The position numbers were made by a program, and so were the translations under genes. Shown here piece by piece: positions 23,980 through 31,907 of a stretch of DNA of 32,878 bases (position 1 is the stretch's first letter; each line of letters begins with the position of its first letter). The notes under the pieces are model-generated. The model ran no database searches, was not told where the DNA came from, and worked only from the letters and a program-made list of their open reading frames with translations. Source of the DNA: Candidatus Acetothermia bacterium (GTDB lineage: Bacteria; Bipolaricaulota; Bipolaricaulia; RBG-16-55-9; DRXL01); contig JACOSB010000067.1 in NCBI GenBank assembly GCA_016179105.1, positions 1 to 32,878 of the forward strand, given 5' to 3'.

Positions 23980-25650
23980 ATGAAAATTATTCAGAGGATC
24001 GGCTGGGTTCTGTTCGCCCTGGGGCTGGGGGGAATCTTCGCTACCCCGCCCGTGCTGGCTCAGGAGTTGACGGTCGCGCAACACCAGATTGCTAGTGATG
24101 TGCAGTTTGATGGAACTCCCGTGCCCGACACGAATTTTTCTCCCGACGATGGCCGAGTCGTCTCATGGGTCTCACTCGATGGCTCGATCCAAAGTCAGAC
24201 GCTGCGCTGGGAATTCATCGATCCGCAAGGACACTTATATGTCGCGCAAGAACGCCCGGCTCAAGCGCCCTTGCACTGGGTCTGGATCGACATCGCGGGC
24301 ACCAAAGCAGCTACGCTTTCGGGTCAATGGACAGTAAAATTCTCCATCGACGGCACTCTCCAGTTCCAAGATCACTTTACGATCTCTTCCGATGGGACTC
24401 CTCCGCCACCCTCCGGAGGAAGCGGCTCGGGCTTGACCGTCGTGCAGCACACGATCGCCAAGGATGTGCAGGGGGGCGGCGTAACCCCGCTGCCGGGAAC
24501 GAATTTTTCGTTCGAGGACGATCGCGCCATCTCGTGGGTCAAGCTCGACGGCAATTTTAATAATCAATCATTACGTTGGGAGTTCTTGGACCCTCAAGGA
24601 CACTTGTACGCAAGCGAGCAACACCCAGTGCTCAGCGCACCAGTTCAGTGGGTTTGGATCACGATCAAGGGCACGGCCGCCGCGAAAATTTTTGGGCAAT
24701 GGTCGGTCAAGTTTTATATCAACGGACAGCTCCAGTTCCAGGATTCTTTCACCATTACATCGAGCGCGAATCCGCCGCCCCCGCCCCCTCCGCCCGGTGG
24801 TGGCGGCAACGGCAACGCGAACTTAAACGTCGTCGACCATACGATCGCCAAAGACGTGAACGACGGAACTCCTGTTCGCGGAACGAATTTCTCGTTCGAA
24901 GACAATCGAGCGATCTCGTGGGTCAAGCTCGACGGCGTTTTCCAGAATCAATCGTTACGTTGGGAGTTCTTGGACCCCAACGGGCACTTGTATGCGAGCG
25001 AACAACACTCGGTCGCCAACGCGCCGATTCACTGGGTCTGGATCGTGATCAAAGGGACGGCTGCGTCCAAAATTTTTGGGCAATGGTCGGTCAAGTTCTA
25101 CATTGACGACAAGCTTCAGTTCCAGGACAATTTCACAATTTCTTCCGGAGGACCTCAAACGCCGCCGTCTAAGAAGTTTATCCTTTGTGCGGCCGGCGAC
25201 GATGGAGTTTTCGACAGCGAAGAGATCCTTGCGGTCGTGAAGGCCTGGGATGAGAACCAAGCGTACAAAGATTGTGGTATTCCGAGCGACGATGATCTCA
25301 CGTTGGCTTTGCACTTATGGGCACGCGGCCTCTCGGTGAGCTCATCTGCTCTGCGCGTGCAACTTCAGAGTGGAAGACTTGTCGTCGAATCGGTCGACGC
25401 CCAAGGAGCGTCGGCGGAAGACGGGAAAGTAGCATTCAGTGTAGAAGGCCGAAACATCGCTTCGGTGAGCGCCAAAATCTTCACTTTGGAAGGCAAACTC
25501 GTCTCCGAAGGAATTTCTTCGAGCAGTCGAGTGGAGGTTTCGACCTCTTCGCGATTGGCGAACGGAGTTTATCTCTACATACTGACGGTTCGTGGCATGA
25601 ACGGTGAGGTCCTCCAAAGTGGACTCAAGAAGCTCGTCATCTCTCGATAA
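23980..25650 (+). CDS. Secreted three-repeat beta protein with EF-hand-like segment and FlgD tail
   Basis: A 556-residue exported protein; the signal peptide is residues ~1-27. Three ~108-residue repeats follow at 29-136, 151-260 and 281-388. Each has '...NFS..D.R..SWV.LDG..Q.Q.LRWEF.DP.GHLY...HWVWI...GT.A...GQW.VKF.I...LQFQD.FTI', separated by Pro/Gly-rich linkers. Residues ~398-450 ('AAGDDGVFDSEEILAVVKAW...SDDDLTLALHLW') look like a dockerin- or EF-hand-type calcium segment. The last ~85 residues are a FlgD/Por tail ending GLKKLVISR. The SD is GGAGG before the ATG. I do not recognise the repeat. It looks like a beta-sandwich adhesion or binding unit. Confidence 0.8.
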   Translation: MKIIQRIGWVLFALGLGGIFATPPVLAQELTVAQHQIASDVQFDGTPVPDTNFSPDDGRVVSWVSLDGSIQSQTLRWEFIDPQGHLYVAQERPAQAPLHWVWIDIAGTKAATLSGQWTVKFSIDGTLQFQDHFTISSDGTPPPPSGGSGSGLTVVQHTIAKDVQGGGVTPLPGTNFSFEDDRAISWVKLDGNFNNQSLRWEFLDPQGHLYASEQHPVLSAPVQWVWITIKGTAAAKIFGQWSVKFYINGQLQFQDSFTITSSANPPPPPPPPGGGGNGNANLNVVDHTIAKDVNDGTPVRGTNFSFEDNRAISWVKLDGVFQNQSLRWEFLDPNGHLYASEQHSVANAPIHWVWIVIKGTAASKIFGQWSVKFYIDDKLQFQDNFTISSGGPQTPPSKKFILCAAGDDGVFDSEEILAVVKAWDENQAYKDCGIPSDDDLTLALHLWARGLSVSSSALRVQLQSGRLVVESVDAQGASAEDGKVAFSVEGRNIASVSAKIFTLEGKLVSEGISSSSRVEVSTSSRLANGVYLYILTVRGMNGEVLQSGLKKLVISR

Positions 25651-25673
25651 GTCATCTGAATGAGAACCTAACG

Positions 25674-25705
25674 AGAGCCCCTCTTGATGCACCGAGAGGG
25701 GCTCT
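25674..25705 (+). terminator. Hairpin after the three-repeat protein gene
   Basis: AGAGCCCCTCT (25674-25684) pairs perfectly with AGAGGGGCTCT (25695-25705), an 11-bp stem with a 10-nt loop. No T-run follows, so termination may depend on other factors. It lies 24 nt after the stop codon. Confidence 0.6.
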
Positions 25706-25709
25706 TGAA

Positions 25710-25738
25710 TTACACTGCCGAGAGCTTATCGGTATAAT
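25710..25738 (+). promoter_or_regulatory. Promoter of the GNAT-2H-MazG gene group
   Basis: TTACAC (25710-25715), 17-bp spacer, TATAAT (25733-25738). It is the only clear promoter for the GNAT gene at 25793, with a leader of about 48 nt. Confidence 0.55.
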
Positions 25739-25792
25739 GAACTCATTCTAGATTTTGTTGCTGAGCTGCTCGGGTGAGGAGGCTGAGAGTCG

Positions 25793-26305
25793 ATGACTGC
25801 TCGACTCGTCGAGGGGTTATCCGAGCAAGAACGCCAGCAACTCTTTGGTTGGGGGACGAATATCTTCGGCACAGAAGGTTTCAACTTGCAGTGGCGCAAA
25901 AAAAAGAGCTGGCACATTTTAGTGTACGATGTCGCGAGCCAGCTGGTGAGTCATGTGGGAGTTGCAGGAGAAACGGTGAGCGTCGGCCAGCGTATCATCC
26001 ACGTAGGGGGCATCGGCGGAGTCGTGACGATTCCGTTGGCGCAGAATAAAGGGTATGCGCGAACCGCGCTCGAGCACGCGAAGAATTTTATGTGCGATCG
26101 GTTGGGTGTGGAGTTCGGAATGCTCTTCTGTCTCGATCGCTTGGTGCCGTTTTATCAGAGGTTGGGCTGGCAGCGCGTGCAAGATTCCGTTTATATAGAA
26201 CAACCTGCAGGCAAGATACTTTCGCCCTTGAATGTGATGATTCTTCCTTGCCAAAGCCAAATCTGGCCAACGGGAACGGTGGATGTGCAAAGCTTGCCGT
26301 GGTAA
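25793..26305 (+). CDS. GNAT-family N-acetyltransferase
   Basis: A 170-residue GNAT protein, weakly like aminoglycoside 2'-N-acetyltransferases ('LVSHVGVAGETVSVGQRIIHVGGIGGVVT'). The acetyl-CoA binding turn reads 'NKGYARTALEHA' (usual Q/R-x-x-G-x-G/A). The C-terminal motif 'LDRLVPFYQRLGWQRVQ' matches the 'y...GF' end of the family. Substrate unknown. It is followed within 25 nt by the 2H-phosphoesterase gene. Confidence 0.85.
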   Translation: MTARLVEGLSEQERQQLFGWGTNIFGTEGFNLQWRKKKSWHILVYDVASQLVSHVGVAGETVSVGQRIIHVGGIGGVVTIPLAQNKGYARTALEHAKNFMCDRLGVEFGMLFCLDRLVPFYQRLGWQRVQDSVYIEQPAGKILSPLNVMILPCQSQIWPTGTVDVQSLPW

Positions 26306-26328
26306 AAGCCAGTATATCTTTTGCTTCA

Positions 26329-26841
26329 ATGCCAAAGCGCGTCATCGTGATCTTTCCTCAATTCGAGCAAATGCATCTCATCGACGGGTTTCGACGAAAG
26401 TTCGATCCCTTAGCAGAGCAAATCAAACCTCATATCACTTTGGTCTTCCCGTTTGAGAGCGAGTTATCGACAGATCAACTTCGTGCTCATGTTCAGCAGG
26501 TCGTACATAACTTTGAACCGTTCAACATTCAACTCCAAGGAGTCACTGGGCACATGAGCGAGTATCTGTTTCTTAACGTGAAGCGAGGAAACGATCAAGT
26601 GATTGAGCTGCATGATCGATTATACACAGGCCCTTTAGCCCGTTATCTCTTGCCCGAGTTTACCTATACGCCTCATCTGACCGTGGGCCGGGTGGATAAC
26701 GAAGCAGCGTTTCGTGAAGCGTTGCGTTCTGCGGCCACTTTGAATGCAACATACGAGACGGTAGTGCGAGCAATAACGGTTTACTGCATCGAGCCCGATA
26801 CTACGCGTACAATTGAATTTGTTGTACGATTGTCCTCATAA
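26329..26841 (+). CDS. 2'-5' RNA ligase-like 2H phosphoesterase
   Basis: A 170-residue protein with the two H-x-T motifs of the 2H superfamily: 'HITLVFPF' near residue 34 and 'HLTVGRV' near residue 117. Family members act on 2',3'- or 2',5'-phosphodiester bonds of RNA or small nucleotides. I set the start at the ATG 26329-26331 (MPKRVIVIF...), because the first beta strand of the fold begins there; the upstream frame is open for 79 codons but overlaps the GNAT gene and looks non-native. It lies between GNAT and MazG-like genes, a loose stress or nucleotide-repair grouping. Confidence 0.85.
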   Translation: MPKRVIVIFPQFEQMHLIDGFRRKFDPLAEQIKPHITLVFPFESELSTDQLRAHVQQVVHNFEPFNIQLQGVTGHMSEYLFLNVKRGNDQVIELHDRLYTGPLARYLLPEFTYTPHLTVGRVDNEAAFREALRSAATLNATYETVVRAITVYCIEPDTTRTIEFVVRLSS

Positions 26842-26855
26842 GGGAGGCAGCTTCC

Positions 26856-27194
26856 ATGAAGGTTTCTAACTTTGACATCTATCAACGCGAGTCGCGCAAG
26901 ACCTGGAACGTCATCAAAACAGACCACTCGATCGTCTACCCAACGTTGGGGTTGGCCAACGAAGCCGGAGAAGTCGCTGGAAAAATTAAAAAGATTTTTC
27001 GTGACAGAAAAGGGCAGATCACCGACGCCGACCGCGAAGCGCTAAAATCTGAGCTCGGCGATGTGCTCTGGTATCTCACTCAGATATGCACCGAATTGGA
27101 TTTATCTCTCGAAGAAGTGGCTGAAGCGAATATCACCAAATTGTTCTCGCGGCTGGAGCGCGGAGCGATCACGGGGGACGGCGATAATAGATAA
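26856..27194 (+). CDS. MazG-like NTP pyrophosphohydrolase
   Basis: A 112-residue all-alpha NTP-PPase. It carries the MazG metal-binding motif as 'NEAGEVAGKIKK' (E-x-x-E) and 'ELGDVLWYL' (E-x-x-D), the usual pair on successive helices. It is the small single-domain type that hydrolyses dNTPs or modified nucleotides to the NMP and pyrophosphate. The SD is GGGAGG, seven bases upstream of ATG. It lies 14 nt downstream of the 2H gene, so they are probably co-transcribed. Confidence 0.92.
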   Translation: MKVSNFDIYQRESRKTWNVIKTDHSIVYPTLGLANEAGEVAGKIKKIFRDRKGQITDADREALKSELGDVLWYLTQICTELDLSLEEVAEANITKLFSRLERGAITGDGDNR

Positions 27195-27244
27195 CGCCAT
27201 ATGCGAGTTTTTCCTAAAGTACTGCAAAAGAAAAGAGCATATCA

Positions 27245-28030
27245 ATGAACCTCAAAGAGATTCTTGCTCTGTATGATAAAGAACAGCGCCAAGAGATAGA
27301 GTATCCTGCCATGCGGCGCGAGGCCCTTCCTTACGTCGTTCGCCATAGTGATCTCTCCGGTAGAGAGGGAGTTGTTCTGTATTCGCAACTCAACGCCGAG
27401 AACGCTGACCAAGCTATCCATCAACAGATCGATTATTTCGAAAAGATCGGTCAGAATTTTGAGTGGAAGTATTACGAACACGATGCGCCTAAAGACCTAA
27501 AAGATCGCTTGATCGCTCAAGGCTTCATTCCCGGAGAAGCCGAGGCGCTGATGGTTCTCGATCTGGAGAAAGTCCCCGCCGCCTTGTTGCGGCCCATTAC
27601 TCATGACGTGCAACGGATTACCGACCCAGACAAACTGGCTGAGATCGTCAGGGTACAAAATCAGGTCTGGGGCGAGGATCATAGCTGGCTGGCCGCGAAG
27701 CTCGCGAAGGAATTGCTCAACCCTCAAGGTAGCGTGTATGTAGCCTATGCGAGCGGGGAGCCCGCGAGCTGTGCGTGGATCAGATTTTCTGAAAAGGGTC
27801 AGTTCGCCAGCCTCTGGGGCGGCGCGACCATACCTGCTCATCGCAAGCAAGGATTTTACACGGCCCTGGTCGCTGCACGTACCCAAGAAGCGCGACGTCG
27901 GGGCGCCCGTTTTCTTACTATCGATGCCGGACCGATGAGCAGACCCATCGTAGAAAAATTCGGTTTTCAACTATTGACTCACACGTACCCTTGCGATTGG
28001 AAAGTCAAACAACCAAAGTTGCTTAGCTAG
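27245..28030 (+). CDS. GNAT-family N-acetyltransferase (long form)
   Basis: A 261-residue protein. Its N-terminal half (~1-125) is a degenerate GNAT-like or partner domain ('SQLNAENADQAIHQQIDYFEKIGQNFEWKYYEHD'). The C-terminal half has the acetyltransferase core, 'ASLWGGATIPAHRKQGFYTALVAARTQEARRRGARFLTIDAGPMSRPIVEKFGFQL', with the acetyl-CoA turn 'HRKQGFYTAL'. Substrate unknown. It is 50 nt downstream of the MazG gene, and no separate strong promoter was found. Its 3' end is 81 nt from the convergent dinB gene. Confidence 0.88.
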   Translation: MNLKEILALYDKEQRQEIEYPAMRREALPYVVRHSDLSGREGVVLYSQLNAENADQAIHQQIDYFEKIGQNFEWKYYEHDAPKDLKDRLIAQGFIPGEAEALMVLDLEKVPAALLRPITHDVQRITDPDKLAEIVRVQNQVWGEDHSWLAAKLAKELLNPQGSVYVAYASGEPASCAWIRFSEKGQFASLWGGATIPAHRKQGFYTALVAARTQEARRRGARFLTIDAGPMSRPIVEKFGFQLLTHTYPCDWKVKQPKLLS

Positions 28031-28111
28031 TGCAATGTACGGGTGACTACTTGGGTGAGTATAAGATTCCTTGCTCCGTCGTAACCGTGATAGCGATTTT
28101 TATTAGGCACT

Positions 28112-29269
28112 CTAAGGACCAAGCCCGCGCTTGATGGTCTGATTTTCCAATTTTTTCTGGAGCGAATCGACGACGCGCTCGAGTTTTTCTTGTTTCTTGG
28201 ACGCGGTGTCTTCAAAGAGCGAGAGCTGGGCCTGGTGCACAGAACTGACGTGTTCGACGCCAACGCCGACCAAGCGCACGCCGCGCCTGTTGAGTTTCAC
28301 TCGCTCATCGAAGAGTTTTTCGGCGACTTGCCAGAGGCGCTCGGTGAGATTCGTCGGCTCGTCGAGCGAGCGGCTACGGGTGATCGTCTCAAAGTTTTCG
28401 AAGCGGATTTTGATTTGCACCGTCTTAGCGACAAGTTCTTCTTCGCGCAAATCGCGCGCCACGTCTTCGGCGAGTTCACGCATCACACTTTTGAGAGCTA
28501 CAATGTCATACAAATCTTCGAGAAACGTCGTCTCGCGACTGATAGATTTCGTTTCGCGATTTGGTTCGACGGGGCGGTTGTCGATTCCGTGCGCGAGCTT
28601 GTGCAAGTGTAGTCCCCATTTGCCGAAGCGCCGCACAATGTCGTCGAGTGAAAAATGTTGCAGATCGCTGATCTTCTGAATGCCCAACTCTTGGAGTTTT
28701 TTCTCGGTCACTGCGCCGACTCCCCACAAACGACGGATGGGCATATCTTTAAGAAAATTTTCAATGTTGTCGATGGGCACGACGACGAACCCGTTGGGCT
28801 TTTTTAGATCGGACGCAATCTTGGCTAGAAATTTATTTGGTGCGACGCCCACAGAACAAGTAAGTCCGGTCTCTTCGTGAATGCGCTGCTTGATCTCGCG
28901 GCCGATTTTTACAACCGGGCCTAAGACGGCTTCGCTCGCAGTCACGTCAAGAAATGCTTCGTCGAGCGAGAGTGGTTCTACTAATGACGTGTAGCTCAGA
29001 AAAATTTTTCGGATATTTTGAGAAACTTCGCGATAGCGCGAGAAACGATTCTTCAATACAATCGCATGAGGACAAAGCCGCAATGCCTGAGAGACGGGCA
29101 TGGCGCTACGCACACCGAAGGTGCGGGCTTCGTAAGACGCTGAAGAGACGACGCCGCGCCTCAAATCTCCACCGACAATAACAGGCTGTCCCACGAGCGC
29201 AGGATTATCTGTGACCTCGACAGAGGCATAGAACGCATCCATGTCTACATGCAAGATTTTGCGAGTCAT
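28112..29269 (-). CDS. dinB: DNA polymerase IV
   Basis: A 385-residue Y-family translesion polymerase. It has 'HVDMDAFYASVE' and 'SLDEAFLDVT' with the catalytic acidic residues, 'SASYEARTFGVRSAMP' in the fingers, and the little-finger domain ('REVSQNIRKIF' through 'VGVGVEHV'). The C-terminal 'QLSLFED' is a beta-clamp binding motif. It copies damaged templates with low fidelity. No SD is evident. It lies 46 nt downstream of the DUF2268 gene on the same strand, suggesting it shares the MerR-regulated transcript. Confidence 0.97.
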   Translation of the reverse strand: MTRKILHVDMDAFYASVEVTDNPALVGQPVIVGGDLRRGVVSSASYEARTFGVRSAMPVSQALRLCPHAIVLKNRFSRYREVSQNIRKIFLSYTSLVEPLSLDEAFLDVTASEAVLGPVVKIGREIKQRIHEETGLTCSVGVAPNKFLAKIASDLKKPNGFVVVPIDNIENFLKDMPIRRLWGVGAVTEKKLQELGIQKISDLQHFSLDDIVRRFGKWGLHLHKLAHGIDNRPVEPNRETKSISRETTFLEDLYDIVALKSVMRELAEDVARDLREEELVAKTVQIKIRFENFETITRSRSLDEPTNLTERLWQVAEKLFDERVKLNRRGVRLVGVGVEHVSSVHQAQLSLFEDTASKKQEKLERVVDSLQKKLENQTIKRGLGP

Positions 29270-29315
29270 AGCGTTAATTTACCAGACAAACGGCGGGTAT
29301 ACAAACGAGTCCACT

Positions 29316-30215
29316 TTATATAAAGAACCCCGACTCAGCGATGATCTCCTTTGCGGGTACGAACGTCGCTTCAGGGACGGTCTTGCCGGTGCGTTTTAAG
29401 TAGTGTTGCACGACGCGATAGCCGATCGCATACCCAGCATAGTTCGGTACGCCTGCCTTCGGGAGCTTCATATTTTCTGCGATTACATCGCCAAAGATAT
29501 AGCCGCGCACTTCGTTAAAACCCTTTACACTCAGCGCATTGCCAATAACTCGCTTGGCTGTCGCTAGCTCAGCTTCATTGAAATCCGTGACATAATAGCC
29601 AACGACATCTTCGCCATAAAGCTCAGCCGCGAACGACTCAGCCAACCCTTCAGCGATGATGTACTCGCCCACAGTCACGTTCATTGTGAACGGAAAGAGG
29701 GCAAAGCGTATATTGTGATGCAGCTCGTGCACCGTCGTGCCCTTGAGGCGATACAAGTTGTACTCGTTCGCTTCACCGTACACGACCATCACATAGCCTG
29801 GGACACCGCCGAATCCCGTGTAGCCACGATCGAGTGGGTTGAATCGTCGCATCATCTTCCCATCGGCTAAGAAGAGGCCACATTGGATAGTGTTCAACGG
29901 AATGCGACTCTCGTACGGAGCAAAAGCTCTATGGGCATCTTTCAGTGCCTGCTCTGTTTTTTGCCAGGCTTTATGCGCTGACATTGTGTCGAGCAGAGAA
30001 ACAATCGTTTCACGGTGACCATCACTGAATGCCTCCGGCGTGTAGAGTGCCCACTGGGCAAACTGTGTCAAGCCATCACCGCCGCCGAACGTGTTCACTA
30101 CGCCCTCATACGGAGCGATCAACTCCTGACGAAAAATTGCTTCGCGCTTGGCAGTGTTCGACTCTGCTAGCAACCGGCGATAGATGAGTTCAGTGTTGAT
30201 ATAGTTGATCTTCAT
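29316..30215 (-). CDS. DUF2268-family putative zinc metalloprotease
   Basis: A 299-residue protein with the HExxH zinc motif in 'TTVHELHHNIRFA' (about residues 163-168) and a downstream Glu in 'IIAEGLAESFAAELYGED', the third ligand region typical of DUF2268. The family's 'GYAIGYRVVQHYL' block is near the C-terminus. DUF2268 members are predicted intracellular proteases of unknown target. Its start overlaps the MerR-family regulator's stop by 4 nt, so the two are tightly coupled. Co-regulation with that drug-sensing type regulator suggests an inducible role. Confidence 0.9.
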   Translation of the reverse strand: MKINYINTELIYRRLLAESNTAKREAIFRQELIAPYEGVVNTFGGGDGLTQFAQWALYTPEAFSDGHRETIVSLLDTMSAHKAWQKTEQALKDAHRAFAPYESRIPLNTIQCGLFLADGKMMRRFNPLDRGYTGFGGVPGYVMVVYGEANEYNLYRLKGTTVHELHHNIRFALFPFTMNVTVGEYIIAEGLAESFAAELYGEDVVGYYVTDFNEAELATAKRVIGNALSVKGFNEVRGYIFGDVIAENMKLPKAGVPNYAGYAIGYRVVQHYLKRTGKTVPEATFVPAKEIIAESGFFI

Positions 30216-30991
30216 CGTTTACTCACTTTCTTCTTCTCGTTGTGAATGCGACAAGCCTCGCCCATATAGCGTTGCAACTCTAAATCAAGGGGTCTTTGCT
30301 CTTTGGGCAATTTACCAAGATCACTATAGGCTCGGTTCAGCGATCGACGTATCCCTTCGTCACCTTGAGTGAATTCATGGATCAGCTTCTCCATCTGCGC
30401 CGCAAGCTTCTGAACTTGCGGATCGCTAGGTTTTCGTCCTTGCTTTTGTAAGCGCTGAAACGCTGTCATCAACTTCTCCCATCTTTGCTTATCACGCAGC
30501 ATTCGTTGCGTCGTGTACGATTTCGCTCGCTCGGTCAACATCTTTTGCTGCTGTGGGGTATAGTAGCGATGAACCCACTGCCATTTTTCGGCCTCGGCGA
30601 TGCTGCGAATAACCTCAGTCACGAGTGACCAGTCGAGCTCGCGGGGCTTTGCTGAGGAGAGAAGAGTGAGCGTTTGCTTGAGCGCCCGCGACGCTTTTTG
30701 TAGCTGCGTGACTCGCTCATCCAAGGCTTCTCTCTGAATCTCAAGCGACGTCTTGACGTCATAGTTAGGACTATTCAATAACAAACGAATCTCTTCGAGT
30801 GAGAAGCCGATGTATTTGAGCGTCAAGATTTGCTGAAGACGCAGGAGATCTTCCTTGCGGTAGCGCCGATGTTTTGCTTCAGTGTAGAGCCAAGGCTTAA
30901 GCAGACCAGATTTGTCATAGTACTGCAGCGTGCGCACCGTGACGCCGGCCAGCTCGGCGAATTCTTTCACTTTATAGAGTTTTTCATCCAC
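30212..30991 (-). CDS. MerR-family transcriptional activator with TipAS-like effector domain
   Basis: A 259-residue regulator. The N-terminal MerR winged helix ('VKEFAELAGVTVRTLQYYDKSGLLKPWLYTEAKHRRYRKEDLLRLQQI') is followed by the long dimer helix and a TipAS-like helical domain (~130-250, 'RSYTTQRMLRDKQRW...KLIHEFTQGD'). TipAS domains bind diverse drugs and switch the promoter on. The start is GTG at 30991, seven bases after AAAGGG. It is the first gene of an operon with DUF2268 and dinB and almost certainly regulates its own promoter, whose operator has the 19-bp spacer of MerR targets. Confidence 0.93.
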   Translation of the reverse strand: MDEKLYKVKEFAELAGVTVRTLQYYDKSGLLKPWLYTEAKHRRYRKEDLLRLQQILTLKYIGFSLEEIRLLLNSPNYDVKTSLEIQREALDERVTQLQKASRALKQTLTLLSSAKPRELDWSLVTEVIRSIAEAEKWQWVHRYYTPQQQKMLTERAKSYTTQRMLRDKQRWEKLMTAFQRLQKQGRKPSDPQVQKLAAQMEKLIHEFTQGDEGIRRSLNRAYSDLGKLPKEQRPLDLELQRYMGEACRIHNEKKKVSKR

Positions 30992-31023
30992 GACAGAGCC
31001 CTTTCTAATGGAGTCCCACCGTG

Positions 31024-31054
31024 ATTATAAACTATGACGTTACGTCAGAGGCAA
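31024..31054 (-). promoter_or_regulatory. MerR-type promoter/operator with a 19-bp spacer
   Basis: Minus-strand -35 TTGCCT (31049-31054) and -10 TATAAT (31024-31029) are separated by 19 bp. The perfect palindrome TGACGT-T-ACGTCA (31035-31047) is centred in the spacer. This is the hallmark of promoters that MerR-family activators untwist. It drives the regulator's own operon. Confidence 0.88.
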
Positions 31055-31214
31055 ATGGGCATATACGTGACGGTCTTGGAATATCTTGCAGCAGACTTCG
31101 AGTATTGATGCTTTGATCCAAGCCCAAAGACAAACAAGGATCTTGCCAAAGTAGGAGACACTTTCAGAATCTCATTCTGCACCCAGGACTGGACGATGTC
31201 CCTTTTTCTACACC

Positions 31215-31243
31215 TTGAAAATCGTATACATTTGATATATACA
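31215..31243 (+). promoter_or_regulatory. brnT promoter with operator-like inverted repeat, apparently leaderless
   Basis: TTGAAA (31215-31220), 17-bp spacer, TATACA (31238-31243). The start should fall at or next to the ATG at 31250-31252, so no leader or SD remains. The near-palindrome GTATACAT-TTG-ATATATAC (31224-31242) overlaps the promoter, as expected of a BrnA operator. Confidence 0.6.
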
Positions 31244-31249
31244 TAAATC

Positions 31250-31576
31250 ATGGCTGATCCACGTACTCTGCTTTTCGGATGTAGAGGCTTTCAATGGGAT
31301 GAAGGAAATGCTGAAAAGAACTGGATCAAGCACAACGTCAGCCGAACGGAGTGCGAAGAGGTGTTTTTCAATGAGCCTCTCCTGATAGCGGTCGACTTGA
31401 AGCATTCGGATGCTGAGCCTAGATTCTATGTACTGGGTCAGACTGATGAAGAGCACCCATTGTTTATGGTTTTCACAATACGTGAAAAGCTGATACGCGT
31501 GATTTCAGCGCGGAGTATGAGCCGACGAGAAAGGAAGGAGTATGAACGTGCACAAGCTGAAAAAGCCGATTCGTAA
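31250..31576 (+). CDS. brnT: BrnT-family toxin
   Basis: A 108-residue BrnT-like RNase toxin. It has 'FQWDEGNAEKNWIKHNVSRTECEEVFF' and the C-terminal 'LIRVISARSMSRRERKEYERA', with the family's R-x-I-S-A-R-x-M-S-x-x-E pattern. BrnT-type toxins cleave RNA and stop growth until BrnA frees them. The length is a little above the usual ~95 because of a short N-terminal extension. It overlaps brnA by 35 nt, which enforces coupling. Confidence 0.9.
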   Translation: MADPRTLLFGCRGFQWDEGNAEKNWIKHNVSRTECEEVFFNEPLLIAVDLKHSDAEPRFYVLGQTDEEHPLFMVFTIREKLIRVISARSMSRRERKEYERAQAEKADS

Positions 31577-31838
31577 AGTGCCGAAATTTAACGGCGAAGA
31601 TGCGGAGCGAAAGTTCTGGTCTTTGCACGACTCAACCGAGTACGTTGATTGGAGTCGAGCGGAGCGTATGAAGCTTCCAAAGCTAAAACCGACAACTCGT
31701 ACCATCTCGATCCGGTTGCCGGAGTCGATGATTGAACGACTCAAAGTACTGGCGCACAAGCGCGACATCCCCTATCAGTCACTCCTGAAGATGTTTGTCG
31801 CGGATAAGATTGAAGAAGAGCTACGTTCAGCACGGTAG
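31542..31838 (+). CDS. brnA: BrnA/CopG-family antitoxin
   Basis: A 98-residue BrnA-type antitoxin. The N-terminal part binds BrnT ('FWSLHDSTEYVDWSRAERM'). The C-terminal ribbon-helix-helix ('RTISIRLPESMIERLKVLAHKRDIPYQSLLKMFVADKIEEEL') binds DNA and represses the operon. The ATG at 31542 lies inside brnT. SD-like GGAAGGAG precedes it. It pairs with brnT and completes the module. Confidence 0.92.
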   Translation: MNVHKLKKPIRKVPKFNGEDAERKFWSLHDSTEYVDWSRAERMKLPKLKPTTRTISIRLPESMIERLKVLAHKRDIPYQSLLKMFVADKIEEELRSAR

Positions 31839-31907
31839 TATCCGGACGGGTGCCTAACGCTTCCATTGGCCTGAGCTAAAGCACCTCGCATTGCAGCCCT
31901 TTCGTAT

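Noticed and set aside
31045..31251. 68-aa minus-strand frame
   Set aside because: No family match, no RBS, and it overlaps the brnT and MerR regulatory regions.
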